Shown one piece after another: positions 14,517 through 23,900 of a DNA stretch of 64,000 bases. Origin of the DNA: Candidatus Iainarchaeum sp. (lineage in GTDB: Archaea; B1Sed10-29; WALL01); NCBI GenBank assembly GCA_023129115.1, contig JAGMCR010000011.1:1-64000 (forward strand), read 5' to 3'. The first letter of the stretch is position 1; each line of letters starts with the position of its first letter. The notes beneath the pieces are model-generated. The model saw only the letters and a program-made list of their open reading frames with translations. It did not search any database and had not been told where the DNA came from. The translations under genes and the position numbers were made by a program.

Positions 14517-14903
14517 TCAGTCCTTGCTTCTCCTGAGTGCACGCCCCATCATTACACTGCGGAACATGCGGTGCATCAGGCCAACCCCACCGCTCGCGTC
14601 CTCGAAGAAGTTGTTCGCGTTCCAGTTGGGCTGGATTTTCAGCCTGAAGTCAGGCGGGTAGAGGTAAGGCGCTTCGCCCGTGTCCTGGACAATCACCGGG
14701 GTCAGGATTTCTTCCTCTTTTTGTGGGGGCGCGGCCTGTGCCACTGGCTGCGGCGTGTGGATTGAGACCGTGGACAGGATTATGAACACCGCACCGATGC
14801 CGACGAGTATCGCGAGCCAGGTGAGGTTGAGGTACATGGCGAGGATTAGCACGAAAGCCAGGAGCCCGACCGGCCGCTGTATGTTGTCGTTCACGCTCGT
14901 CAT
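14517..14903 (-). CDS. Small two-helix membrane protein, paralogue 2, 128 aa
   Basis: Starts at ATG 14903, which has a strong Shine-Dalgarno GGAGGT seven bases upstream. The in-frame TTG at 14918 overlaps that Shine-Dalgarno and is not used. Membrane helices lie near residues 11-45, then a Pro/Gln-rich linker (HTPQPVAQAAPPQKEEE), then the family motif TPVIVQDTGEAPYLYPPDF, LKIQPNW and FFEDASGG, and a basic end. The start is one base from the upstream stop. Paralogous to the genes at 14143-14511 and 14905-15258. Confidence 0.65.
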   Translation of the reverse strand: MTSVNDNIQRPVGLLAFVLILAMYLNLTWLAILVGIGAVFIILSTVSIHTPQPVAQAAPPQKEEEILTPVIVQDTGEAPYLYPPDFRLKIQPNWNANNFFEDASGGVGLMHRMFRSVMMGRALRRSKD

Positions 14904-14904
14904 G

Positions 14905-15258
14905 TCAGTGACCTCCAACCTTGCCGCGGCCCTTTGGCTTGAAGGCCTGGGCCAGGAGCCCTGCGCCGACGCCTGCCGCGCCGAACGCGTTCTCCCACCA
15001 CTGGTAAGTGTTCCACCGCGGGGCGACCCTTATCCGCATCCTGGAGGGGTATATGCTTGGGGGGCCCGAGTACCTGCGCTTGACTATGATGGGCCTGATT
15101 TTCGGCATGCCGCTGGCGACCGGCATGGGCGGCTCGTTCCTGACGCCCCAGACGTAGGCGGCGATGAGCAGCCCGCTGATTACCGAGAGCCACGCCATGT
15201 TATAGGCGAGCCCAACCCACACCACGGTGGCGAGCAGCAGGATGGTCAGTATGTCCAT
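14905..15258 (-). CDS. Small two-helix membrane protein, paralogue 3, 117 aa
   Basis: Two membrane helices near residues 2-42. The tail holds RPIIVKRRYSGPPSIYPSRM, IRVAPRW and WWENAFG, matching the two downstream paralogues, and ends in a Gly/Lys-rich basic segment. A GGGGGAAG Shine-Dalgarno lies just before ATG 15258, and the start is immediately after the preceding stop (TAGATG). The Shine-Dalgarno of the next gene is embedded in the last codons, so expression is coupled. No function is known for this motif to me. Confidence 0.65.
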   Translation of the reverse strand: MDILTILLLATVVWVGLAYNMAWLSVISGLLIAAYVWGVRNEPPMPVASGMPKIRPIIVKRRYSGPPSIYPSRMRIRVAPRWNTYQWWENAFGAAGVGAGLLAQAFKPKGRGKVGGH

Positions 15259-15546
15259 CTATCTTCCCCCAAGGAGCATTCCGGGCGAGTAGTAGCCAGC
15301 CCCGCCTTTTTCTTTGGTGAACATGAATATCCCAAGCACGACCACGGAGGCGATGAGCATTATGACTTCCTGCTGCGCCTGGAACATGTACACCAGGAGC
15401 AGGCCGATTGCCGCCACCGCCAGCAGGCCCTTGCTGCGGACTGCCACGACGAACAGGAGCATCAGGAGGGCGGCGGCCCACGTGACGCCCTGGTTAATCG
15501 TCACCATTATCATGATGAGGAAAATGACAACAGTGAGTGTGTCCAT
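15259..15546 (-). CDS. Small membrane protein, three to four helices, 95 aa
   Basis: Almost entirely hydrophobic: helices near 4-18, 21-36, 40-56 and 60-77, then a short Gly-rich tail. There is no soluble domain and no recognisable catalytic residue. A GAGG Shine-Dalgarno precedes ATG 15546 and overlaps the stop region of the upstream gene. Size and topology recall VirB2/VirB3- or CedA1-like subunits of conjugation and DNA-import systems, but no motif supports that. Confidence 0.6.
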   Translation of the reverse strand: MDTLTVVIFLIMIMVTINQGVTWAAALLMLLFVVAVRSKGLLAVAAIGLLLVYMFQAQQEVIMLIASVVVLGIFMFTKEKGGAGYYSPGMLLGGR

Positions 15547-15556
15547 TTACTCTTCC

Positions 15557-15799
15557 TCACTCTGGGTGTGGCCCGGGGATGAACGTGTTCTCGAACGTCT
15601 CGAAGAACGCGTAGCCGAAGAACAGCGCTATGACGATTACTAGCACGCCCATGTGCTGGTAGATCGTGAGGTACACGATGATTATGGCCAGCAGTATGCC
15701 TACCCTGCGCGAGCCGGTCATGCCAATGGCCCACTGCGTCAGGTAGACGAATACGAACAGTATCGCCGCCAGCTGCAAATCAGTCCACAGGTCCCCCAT
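15557..15799 (-). CDS. Small membrane protein, 80 aa
   Basis: Three hydrophobic helices (about 8-26, 31-46 and 49-67) with an acidic-aromatic C-terminus (FFETFENTFIPG). The start is ATG 15799, with GGTGG four bases upstream. The in-frame TTG at 15814 overlaps nothing useful. An AT-rich stretch with TAATATAAAC about 40 bp upstream may be an internal promoter, since the gap to the previous gene (38 bp) is the widest in the operon. Confidence 0.6.
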   Translation of the reverse strand: MGDLWTDLQLAAILFVFVYLTQWAIGMTGSRRVGILLAIIIVYLTIYQHMGVLVIVIALFFGYAFFETFENTFIPGPHPE

Positions 15800-15837
15800 A
15801 TTTCCACCTTGCAATTATTTTAACTTTCTTGTTTATA

Positions 15838-16182
15838 TTACTGTGCCAGCTTGAACAGGGTCAGCCCCCAGAACAGCATGCCGAAGAGGCCGAACCCCAT
15901 GAATGTCCATATTATGTAAAGCCCCAGGGTGAACTGGGGCAGGATGAACACGAATATGTATATCAATACCCCTGCAATCGCGTAGCTCAGCATTCCGGGG
16001 CCCACGACGTTCCTGACCCACGAGAAAACCATTATGGCTGCAGCCACCTGGAACAATAGCATCAGTTCCGACGAGAGCGAGACCGCGACTATCGGGAGGA
16101 ACAGTATCAGCCCAAGTATTATCAGAATCGCGGGAAGCATGAGCCCCGCGGGAATGAGCCCGATGAATCCCCTGTCCCCCAT
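15838..16182 (-). CDS. Membrane protein, four helices, 114 aa
   Basis: Hydrophobic helices near 12-33, 38-55, 62-85 and 90-108, with short loops and no soluble domain. ATG 16182 overlaps the upstream stop as TGATG and has GAGGTG in front, so the two are translationally coupled. The in-frame GTG one codon earlier is also possible. Family not recognised. Confidence 0.6.
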   Translation of the reverse strand: MGDRGFIGLIPAGLMLPAILIILGLILFLPIVAVSLSSELMLLFQVAAAIMVFSWVRNVVGPGMLSYAIAGVLIYIFVFILPQFTLGLYIIWTFMGFGLFGMLFWGLTLFKLAQ

Positions 16183-16556
16183 CACACCTCACCTGTCTGC
16201 ATCCGCGCGAGGACTCCCCTCTGGTCCCCCGCCCTTGCCTCTGGGCCAACCCCATAGTGCCCTCCGCCGAACGCGAGGTCTGTGATTGCCCCGCCGATGC
16301 CCATTATAATCAGCAGATAAACAATCGTGAGGGGCCCGAAGACGTAGAAGTACTGGAACAATGCCAGGTACCCGATGAACAGCATCACTATGGTTGCCAC
16401 CAATCCGCCGCCGAGGTGCCCGCGCACCCACCCGATTATGAAGAGCAGCATCACGATTTTAAGGCCAAGAATAACGAGCTCGCAGTAGGGAATGAAGGCG
16501 CACACGCCGCCCATGGTGCCCATGCCGCTGCTCAACACGGACTGGAGGAAGCCCAT
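16182..16556 (-). CDS. Membrane protein, first gene of small-membrane-protein operon, 124 aa
   Basis: Begins with a short amphipathic segment (MGFLQSVLSSGMGTMGGVCA), then three to four helices between 20 and 95 (including IVMLLFIIGWVRGHLGGGLV and PLTIVYLLIIMGIGGAI). The last 35 residues are Gly- and Arg-rich. A signature of two Cys (C19, C25) flanks the first helix. It has its own TATA box 24 bp upstream and opens the eight-gene operon running to 13702. No family recognised. Confidence 0.65.
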   Translation of the reverse strand: MGFLQSVLSSGMGTMGGVCAFIPYCELVILGLKIVMLLFIIGWVRGHLGGGLVATIVMLFIGYLALFQYFYVFGPLTIVYLLIIMGIGGAITDLAFGGGHYGVGPEARAGDQRGVLARMQTGEV

Positions 16557-16573
16557 GGGCTAGAAGAAGAACC

Positions 16574-16585
16574 GCGTATTTAAAA
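16574..16585 (-). promoter_or_regulatory. TATA box of the small-membrane-protein operon
   Basis: On the minus strand this reads CTTTTAAATACG, centred about 24 bp before the ATG at 16556. It is divergent from the promoter at 16592. Confidence 0.6.
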
Positions 16586-16591
16586 GATTAT

Positions 16592-16601
16592 CATTATATA
16601 C
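16592..16601 (+). promoter_or_regulatory. TATA box of the gene at 16624
   Basis: CATTATATAC is centred about 27 bp before the ATG at 16624, with no Shine-Dalgarno between. Confidence 0.6.
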
Positions 16602-16623
16602 TATTCACGCGAAAACTTCTGTT

Positions 16624-16980
16624 ATGGCAAAGCCCAGGAAGAGAATCTCCAAGATTGCTGGCGGGTCCGGCGCTGTCCAGGCGCAGTCGATTCAGAGGAC
16701 CCTGACCTGGACTAACCCATTGAAGTTCCTGCAGAACATCCGCTACCAGAGCTTTTTGGGTGACGACAAGAAAAAGGCGCTGGAGGGCCCGCACCCGCAC
16801 GCGCCGTTCGGCGAAAAGGTGCGCCACCACCTGGACCGCGTGCAGAGGAAGACGGGCAAGCGCTCGCTCTCCCACGTGACCCCAAAGACGCTCAAGGACA
16901 ATGTCTCACCCCACCTGGACAAAGTAGAGGAAGAGCACGGCCGCCGCTCGCTCTGGGCCCACCTTCTCGAGAAGGACTAG
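16624..16980 (+). CDS. Basic protein with duplicated HLDxV motif, 118 aa
   Basis: A Lys/Arg/His-rich soluble protein. Its C-terminal half contains two copies of one unit: VRHHLDRVQRKTGKRSLSHV (about 71-90) and VSPHLDKVEEEHGRRSLWAH (about 98-117), each with HLD-x-V-x5-G-[KR]-R-S-L. The N-terminal part has MAKPRKRISKIAGGSG and a TNPLKFLQNIRYQSF segment. No family is recognised. Leaderless, from its own TATA box, divergent from the membrane-protein operon and overlapping the stub gene by four bases at the 3' end. Confidence 0.6.
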   Translation: MAKPRKRISKIAGGSGAVQAQSIQRTLTWTNPLKFLQNIRYQSFLGDDKKKALEGPHPHAPFGEKVRHHLDRVQRKTGKRSLSHVTPKTLKDNVSPHLDKVEEEHGRRSLWAHLLEKD

Positions 16981-17363
16981 CAGTCCAGCGGCTTTTCTAT
17001 GGCATAGTTGTCAATCATCACCAAATCCACGGATTTGCCCTCGCACCCGTTTTTCGTGATTTTGACGTTTAGCTGAGCTCCGAGCGGCAAGCTGAAGCTC
17101 GCTGTGCCGTCTTCCGCCATGCTGGTGAGCCGCTGCTCGCCGTAGACGACGGTCACGCGCGCCCCGGGTGTTGTCGTGATGTCCAGCCTATACTTTACGC
17201 CGGGAAAAAGCAGGAAAGCCAGCCCAAACAGGATTATGAGCCCAATTGCCGTCAAAACAGCCCAGCTGGGGAGGCCCAGGCCCTCAATCGGGTCCGTAAG
17301 CACGTAAAGAGGTATCCCCCTGGCCTCAAGCCCGTCCACGAAGTCGTTCCATCGAGAAGCCAT
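16977..17363 (-). CDS. Stub protein with the giant-protein membrane anchor, 128 aa
   Basis: Residues 1-65 carry the same anchor as the four giant proteins upstream: W-x-DFVDGLEARGIPLYVLTDP-I-E, then GLPSW and one membrane helix (about 36-56). One Ig-like beta unit follows (ITTTPGARVTVVYG...DGTASFSLP) and the protein ends after KPLDC, where the giants continue for more than 2000 residues. The start is ATG 17363, with AGGTG six bases upstream. That Shine-Dalgarno overlaps the stop codon of the lectin-like frame, so the stub is coupled to the giant gene. It could be a regulator, a competitor for the anchor's partner, or a gene remnant. Confidence 0.65.
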   Translation of the reverse strand: MASRWNDFVDGLEARGIPLYVLTDPIEGLGLPSWAVLTAIGLIILFGLAFLLFPGVKYRLDITTTPGARVTVVYGEQRLTSMAEDGTASFSLPLGAQLNVKITKNGCEGKSVDLVMIDNYAIEKPLDC

Positions 17364-17372
17364 TGCCGGCAC

Positions 17373-17933
17373 CTATACCTTATTGGTGTAACTAATGTAG
17401 TCAATTTCTAGGTTCGTGCTGAGGTCCATGTATTCGGCGAACCCCACAGGCATGCTGCCCTTGGCCTCAGTCGTTTCAGCAACTTTCTTGAAGGCCTTGC
17501 CCTCCTTGACATAATACTTTGTCGTGCCACTGGGGTCCCATACAATCTTGTAGGTGTGCCACGCATTTGTGTTCGCGCTGTCCCCCAAGGTAAATTTTTT
17601 GTAACCTGAAGAGCTGCCATACGTCGCGTCGCCCTTTATGTACGTGGCGGCACTGAGGTAATTGGTGAGGCTGCTAGTGCCGTAGAACACGTGGAACTTC
17701 CCGCCGCTGTAGTCGTGGAACCCAAACCACGGGTCCCACTCGTCCACAGTAGTCCACTTGGCCCGGACTTCCACCGTGCCCTGCGTGTACCACTCACTCG
17801 TCTTGAGGCCGCAGTGCACGTGGTCCCCTGTCGCGGCCTCGCACTTGGCTATGCCGTTCGCAGCGACGAACGGGTGCGCCCCCGCAGTCACCCACCTGCC
17901 GCTGTCGGAATCAAAATTGTCAGTCCACGCTAT
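17373..17933 (-). CDS. ConA-like lectin/glucanase domain in -1 frame of the giant gene
   Basis: About 186 residues open in the -1 frame after the stop of the 2807-aa giant protein. DNFDSDSGRW starts the jelly roll, followed by GTVEVRAKW, WDPWFGFHDYSGG, WHTYKIVWD and a final LEIDYISYT, the strand order of LamG/GH16-like concanavalin folds. No GH16 catalytic ExDxxE is seen, so binding rather than hydrolysis is likely. There is no proper start: the first in-frame GTG is at 17891, inside the domain. It is most simply the C-terminal domain of the giant protein, reached by frameshifting at 17933-17939 or separated by a one-base sequence error. Confidence 0.65.
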   Translation of the reverse strand: MAWTDNFDSDSGRWVTAGAHPFVAANGIAKCEAATGDHVHCGLKTSEWYTQGTVEVRAKWTTVDEWDPWFGFHDYSGGKFHVFYGTSSLTNYLSAATYIKGDATYGSSSGYKKFTLGDSANTNAWHTYKIVWDPSGTTKYYVKEGKAFKKVAETTEAKGSMPVGFAEYMDLSTNLEIDYISYTNKV

Positions 17934-17939
17934 AAAGGG
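17930..17939 (-). other. Possible -1 programmed frameshift site
   Basis: On the minus strand the zero frame reads TCC CCT TTA TAG. C CCT TTA fits the X XXY YYZ slippery heptamer (CCCTTTA), with the stop codon next. A -1 slip would continue ATA GCG TGG, which is exactly the frame of the lectin-like domain. A homopolymer error in the GGGG run would give the same picture. Confidence 0.45.
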
Positions 17940-20900
17940 GACACCACCACCGTTATCGGCGGGAGCTCGCCCTCAAACCCGCTGTTGTCTGTGTAGGTCA
18001 CCTTTATAGTGTACGTGCCTTCGGCGTCATATTCCTGGCTGTTCCAGCCGGTTGGCCCACTTGCCGTTCCAGCGCTGTTCCACGAGAACGTCGAGGTGCC
18101 AACTCCCCAGTCAATCGTTCCCGTGCCCCCTTCTGTGCCCGCTGCCACGATGCTGAACGTCAGCGTGACAGTCCCGCTCCCTATCATGCTGGTCGTGGAC
18201 GGGCTTGCCCCGATTGTCGGGCCCTTGCACGCGCTGGAAGTCGGGTCCGGCTTGCACGGGTCAGTGTCGTCCGGGTCCTCTGCAGAGCACGCGTTGCCGT
18301 TGACGCTGTAGCCATAGCCGTCGCCGTCATTGTCAATGCACTTGTCGCCGCACGTCCCGCTCACCGGCGGGTCGTTCTTTTCTTCCTCGTACGCGTTGAC
18401 CTCGATTATGGACGGCTTAAGGTCAACGTCCGGGGTCACGGACTTCTTGAACGAGTACCTGATGTACCGCATCATGAACTCATCGTCAAGCACGTCGTGC
18501 TGTGTGCCCGAAACCCTTCCAGTCTCGGTGATGTGCGTCCACTTCTCGCCGTCCGACGAGCCGTCGAGGAAGTAGCCCTCGTACAGCGGGCAGCCGTCGT
18601 CCTCCAGGAACGTGTCAATCTGCTTGATGTTCGCGACGTGTCCCATGTCCACGATTATCTCACACTTCTTGCTCCCGGCGTTGCACCAACTAGCGCCAGT
18701 CGTGTAGCTGTCGTCAATCGCCTTGTCTCCGCCACCCTCCGCTGTGACTTCAGCGTCATCGTACTCATCAGACGCGTGGTCCACCCACAGGTTCTCGACG
18801 TAGTAGTCGCACGTCAGCTTCTGCGCGCCCGACCCGCTCACCATCACGGTGAGGTAGGAATCGCTCTCAGTGGTCTCTAGCATGAACTCTTCGCTGCTGG
18901 AGCGCCCTATCTCGCCCGTGGAAATGGCCGTGTCCGGAGTATTGGCTGCGTTCTCGGGGATGTTGTCGCACCCGCCGTACGTCTCCGGCCGATTGGCCGT
19001 CTTCCACAGTGACACCACGCCAGTGCCGGCTGCCCCTCCAGTGTTCTCGACAGTCGCGTAGACGTCATAGACCAGCCCGTCGCTCTGCAGGGCCTTGCTG
19101 ATAACAAGGTTGGCTCCAGCGGACTGTGTTGCCGTGAGTGTTGTCCACACAGGGTTGCTCTCGATGCCGTCGTCGTCCCTCACCACGAGAGTCACGTTGT
19201 ACACTCCCGGCCCAGGCACTGCGTACTGGTACTTGGCGTCGCCCGTGGTGGACGGCTCCTCGTCGCCGATTGGGTTGAGGGAGATGTAGTCAAGCGTCTT
19301 GGCCCCACCGGTTGTGGAGACCTCCAGCTTGTACCTGCCCTTGGCCAGGCTCACCTGGCTGGTGTAGGCAGTGTCCTCTATCTTGAGGTCGAACGTGCCG
19401 CTCCCGCCGATTGTTATGGCGTAGTCGGTCGGCTCGCCGCTGTTTGGGTTCGCCATGTTGTCGGGTATGTCAAGCCAGTACTGGGCATACGCCTGCCCAA
19501 TGCTCTCCAGCTGGAACTTGTTGCTCGAGTCCTTGTCATACGTCACGGTAAACCCGCTCTCGGCGATGTACTCCTCTGCCTCGACAACCGCGCCGCGGCT
19601 TATTGTCCACATGTAGTCCACGATTTCGCCGTTTGAGTCATAGCTGTCCGAGCCATCGAGCGTCACAATCGGCGTTGCGCTCAGGTCCGCGTATATCGGG
19701 CCCTTCACCACGGCAGTCGGCTGGCCGGCCGCAGTAAGCGCCCAGACACTCTCCGTGTTCCAGCCCGGCCTGTTGGTGCCGATGGTGCCCTCTGTCCAGT
19801 ACTCCACAAGGCTAATCGCGAGCTGCTGCCTGTAGCCGCTGAGCAGCTCGGAGTCGTCGCGGTAGTCCGGGTTGTTGTAGCACAAGCCAAAGCGCACGGC
19901 CTTGTCCTCGAACCCGCTGCCCTCGCTGATGTCGAGGTAGCCAACCACTCCGGTGCACTGGCTGGTCAGCCAGTCAAAGTCAGTGTTGTCCTCTATCTGG
20001 CCAATGTAATAGTCCTGGTAGTCAAAGCTGTAAGAGCTCTTGTCATAGTCTGTCTCGAACACGTTGTAGTGCGAGCCGTAGCTGAACAAGTGCTTCTGCT
20101 CGATGTTGAGGTGCCCGCGGTCAATCGCCTTCTGGAGGTCGCTGACGAACGGCCCAATGCCGAACCCGCCAGTGCTCCTGAAGCCCGCGTAGTCGACGCT
20201 CCCCGGCTCCGACACGCGGAGCGCGCGGTCAAGGTTCATGTAGCCAATTGGCTCGGCGTAGGCACCGGTCGTTTCGATGGGCGCGCACTTCTTGTTATTG
20301 CACTCGCACCCGCTGTCGCAGTCGCTGTCCGTCGTGCACTTGGGGTATCGGCAGGTGCCAGATATGGGCGGCCAGCCCGGAACGCATTCCTGGCATTTTG
20401 GGCACGTCCCGGGTATGTGGGTGAAGCAGCTGTCGCCTTCAGGCTCCGGGCCACGCTTTACTGCTTCTCTCCAGCACCACTCCGCTTCGGTGGCGTCGGC
20501 GCCTGTCTCGATTTCAATGTCTCCGCCGCCCAGCGTCCTGAAGTCAACAGTGACCAAGCCGCACAACATGTCCTCGTTCACGACCCACAGCTCCTTCGCG
20601 TCGGTCGGCGCTGCGCTGCCGGTCTTGAACGCGTTGCTGATGTCGCCGTAGTAATACTCGTCCATCACCTTCTGGAACGTCGACACTTTTACGTCCTCGG
20701 CGCCGAGCGCGTAAGTCGCCTGCGGCGTCCCCGCCTCTGCGTCAGCCAGGACTGCCATGACGAACTGCTCTGCGTCGCACACGCTCGCCCGGGTCCTGCC
20801 GCCGGCAAGCGCCGTGATTGCACACCCACCCGTTGTTATCTCGGTGGGGTCAGCGGTCTCGCGCACAACGACCTGGCTTCCAACGAGCCCCGCCACGTCG

Positions 20901-23900
20901 CTCTCGCAGTTGACGTTGAAGATGAGCCTGTTCGGCTCGCCGCCGCCGACCACTGGAATCTCGAGGTACGCGATTTCCGTGCCACTGCATATCGCTGTGT
21001 CGGGCGAGCCCTTAATGGTCATCCTTGCGTGGCCGCCCGGCGGAATCCTGTCGGTGTCGCTCTGGGGTATGCCGTCCTTGTTGTGCACGCGGTCAATGCT
21101 GTACGACAGGCCGTAAGTCTTCTCGACCCCAAGCGGGACCCACGCGAACGTGCCGAACACCACCGGGGTGTCCCAGTAGTTCGTGACGTCCACGACTTTG
21201 GAATAAATATCATTCGTCGTGAAGTCCCAGTCGAACGGGCCGGCCGGCTCTATCTTGATGCCGCCGATCTTGAACGTCTTGTTGACGACGAACCTGTCGC
21301 CTTTTGCGTACAGTGTCAGGTTGCCCGGCAGCAAGCCGCTCCTGGGGTCGCCCCCGCCCGGCAGGTACCTCACGTACTGTAATAGGCTGTTGCTGAACGG
21401 AATCAGCAGTGCGTCATCGTTCTTGTCGTCCTCGTAGCCCTCGCCGCTCTTGAGCATCCACTCGGACAGGGAGTCGCCGGTCGCGTCAATGATGCTGTCC
21501 GACTCCGCGCCAATCCCGAGCGCCACGCCCTTCGGGTTCTCGGCGTCCTTGCGCACTATGTCCGCGACGAGCGCCGCTGTGTAAATGTCAAGGCCCTTCC
21601 TTTCATCCAGGCCGCCGGATGGCGGGATAATCCCTGTGAGCTCAATGTCATAGTCGACCCACCCGTGCTTGAACGAGCCCTGGGGCCACGGCAGCACGCC
21701 CTCGATGTCTGCGCCGCTCTCGAACAGGTAAATCTCGAGGTCCGACGCCTCGGTCAGGATGGTGTCGGTGCCGGCCGCCAGCACGCCCTCGCCGACGAAC
21801 GCTATCCAGTCGCTCTCGTTCGCCGAAAGTGTCCAGTCGTACTCCAGCTTTTCCTCGGTGGGCTCGTAGCCCAAAGACGAATAGTTAATCAGCAGAAGCT
21901 GGCCGAGCGCGTCGTCGTACTGCCCGCTCTCGACAAGCAGGCGCATGTTGACGGGCACGTCATCAATGTCGATTTCGTCGGCAGCGCTGCTGGTTATTTT
22001 CTTGAACCACGTCGTCTCGCCGGCTATCTTGCTTTCCTTGAGTATGCTCAACAGCTCGAACGTCGCGGTGTCGCAGTTTGCGTGGCTGTTGGAGTCCTGG
22101 TACAGGTGGCCGCTCCACTTGTAAGCCCCGCACAGCGTCACGGTGTGCTTGCCGTAGCCGAAGTCCTGTGGGATGACGACGCTGCCGTTAATGCTCTCGT
22201 TCGCCGCCAGCGTGGTGCTCACGAGCGGTATGGTGAACGTGTACTCAAGGAAGCCGTCCGAGTCAGTCACCCACCCGGTGAGGTTGACCTCGTACGCGGG
22301 GTTGGTGGAGTCGTTGACGTCCCAGTTCGTGAATGTCCAGTTGGCGTTGATTGCGCTGACGTCCACTTTGTACGCGCTGGTGAAGTTCAAGTCAAGCGTC
22401 ACGCCGAGGTCCTGGAGCGTGGCGTTGATTGTTGGCTTGATGGTGACTGCCTTGGCGTCGCACGCCGTGGTGCCGTCAATTGGGTTCCACGCACTGCCGT
22501 CGTACTTGAAGTACCCCACGCACACCGTGATGTTCTTGGGGCCTCCTCCCTCGGAGCCCCATAGGAACTTGATGCTCGTGTCCGACTTTCCGCCCTGGAT
22601 TCTTGGTATGTCGACGTAGAGCAGTTCGCTTGGCTTGTCCGGGTTCCACTGGTGTACGCCGTCTATGAACATGAACGCCTTTGGCTCGAGCGAGTTCCCG
22701 CCCGCCTCAGCCGGGCCGTAGCTCCCAGTGTAGTTCAGTATCGCCAGCGGCTCGTCGCCGAGGTTGCTGATTGTCGTGCTGATTGTGACGTCGTCGCCCT
22801 CGTTGACAGTGGCCGGCGAAACGCCGATTGTGACGTCCATTTCAGGCAGGTCCACGACCTCGACCTGGAGCGTGTCGTAGAATATCTTCGGCTCGCCCGC
22901 GGTCTCGACGGCCATCCCGACGGTGATGGTCTGAGTGCCGGTCTCGCTGGGCACGTAGTCAAAGATGAATACGTTGTCGGCCACGGTCGCGTTGTGGATT
23001 GCCCCGCCAGTGGCGTAGGCATAGAGCCTCCCGGTCTCGAGCGTGGCGCCGGTCGCGAGCACGTCCTTCACGCCGCCCCACTCAAGCGCGAGGGTCGAGC
23101 CCCATATGAAGCCCTGCTTCTCGATGGTATAAACATTGTCGCCCTCTGCGAGGTTCATCTCTTCCCAGCCATTGAGCTCGCCGCCAATCACGATTGGCAT
23201 CACGTGCTTGTAGAACTTCGCCCACGGCTGCTGGTTTCCTTTGGTCCTGTGCTCGTCCTGGATGAATATGGTAAGGTCCTTGGACAGCGAGGCGTCGGCG
23301 TTCTCGAAGTTAATCAATGCGCCGAACCTCCTCCCCTCGGTCGAGCCGTACTCGGGCACGTGGTAGGACGGGATTACTTCAGTGGTGTGGTCGTAGAAGC
23401 GTGGGTCTTTGCCAATGAGGCTGCCCACGACCTCTGTCGCGATTATGTTGGTGACCGAAGTCTCTTCCTCTGGCTTGAGGTCCCTCACGTTGAACAACAG
23501 GTCCTGCCTTGAGTGGTCGTTGAGGAGCGTGGTCTGGGCCTCGTACTCGCCGCTGATTCCGCCGGTCTCCTTGAGCTGCGTCTCCATCTTGATTGCGAGC
23601 CTCAATTCGTCGTCCGCGTCGAGCGAGTAGTCGCTGCCCATGGTGTCGCTCGGGGGGCTGATGCGCGAGGGGTCGCTGACCCTCGTCACGGGGAAGATTT
23701 CCTGCTTGATTCCGCTGGTCCTCTCGATGCTCCCCGAGTACCCGGCCGGCACTGCGTACGGGTAGCCGCCCTGTGGCATGGTGCTAAGCTCGACCACGTA
23801 GCTGTTGCTCGGCACGCGGGCCTTGGCCCTGAACTGCAGGTAGAATGTGCTTCCCTCTGCGAACGTGTACGCGTCCTTGAACTGCTTGATGCTCCAGTCG

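Noticed and set aside
15259-16556. Calling the four-helix proteins CedA/VirB2-VirB3 homologues.
   Set aside because: Only size and topology agree. There is no motif or adjacent intact HerA/VirB4 gene to support it.
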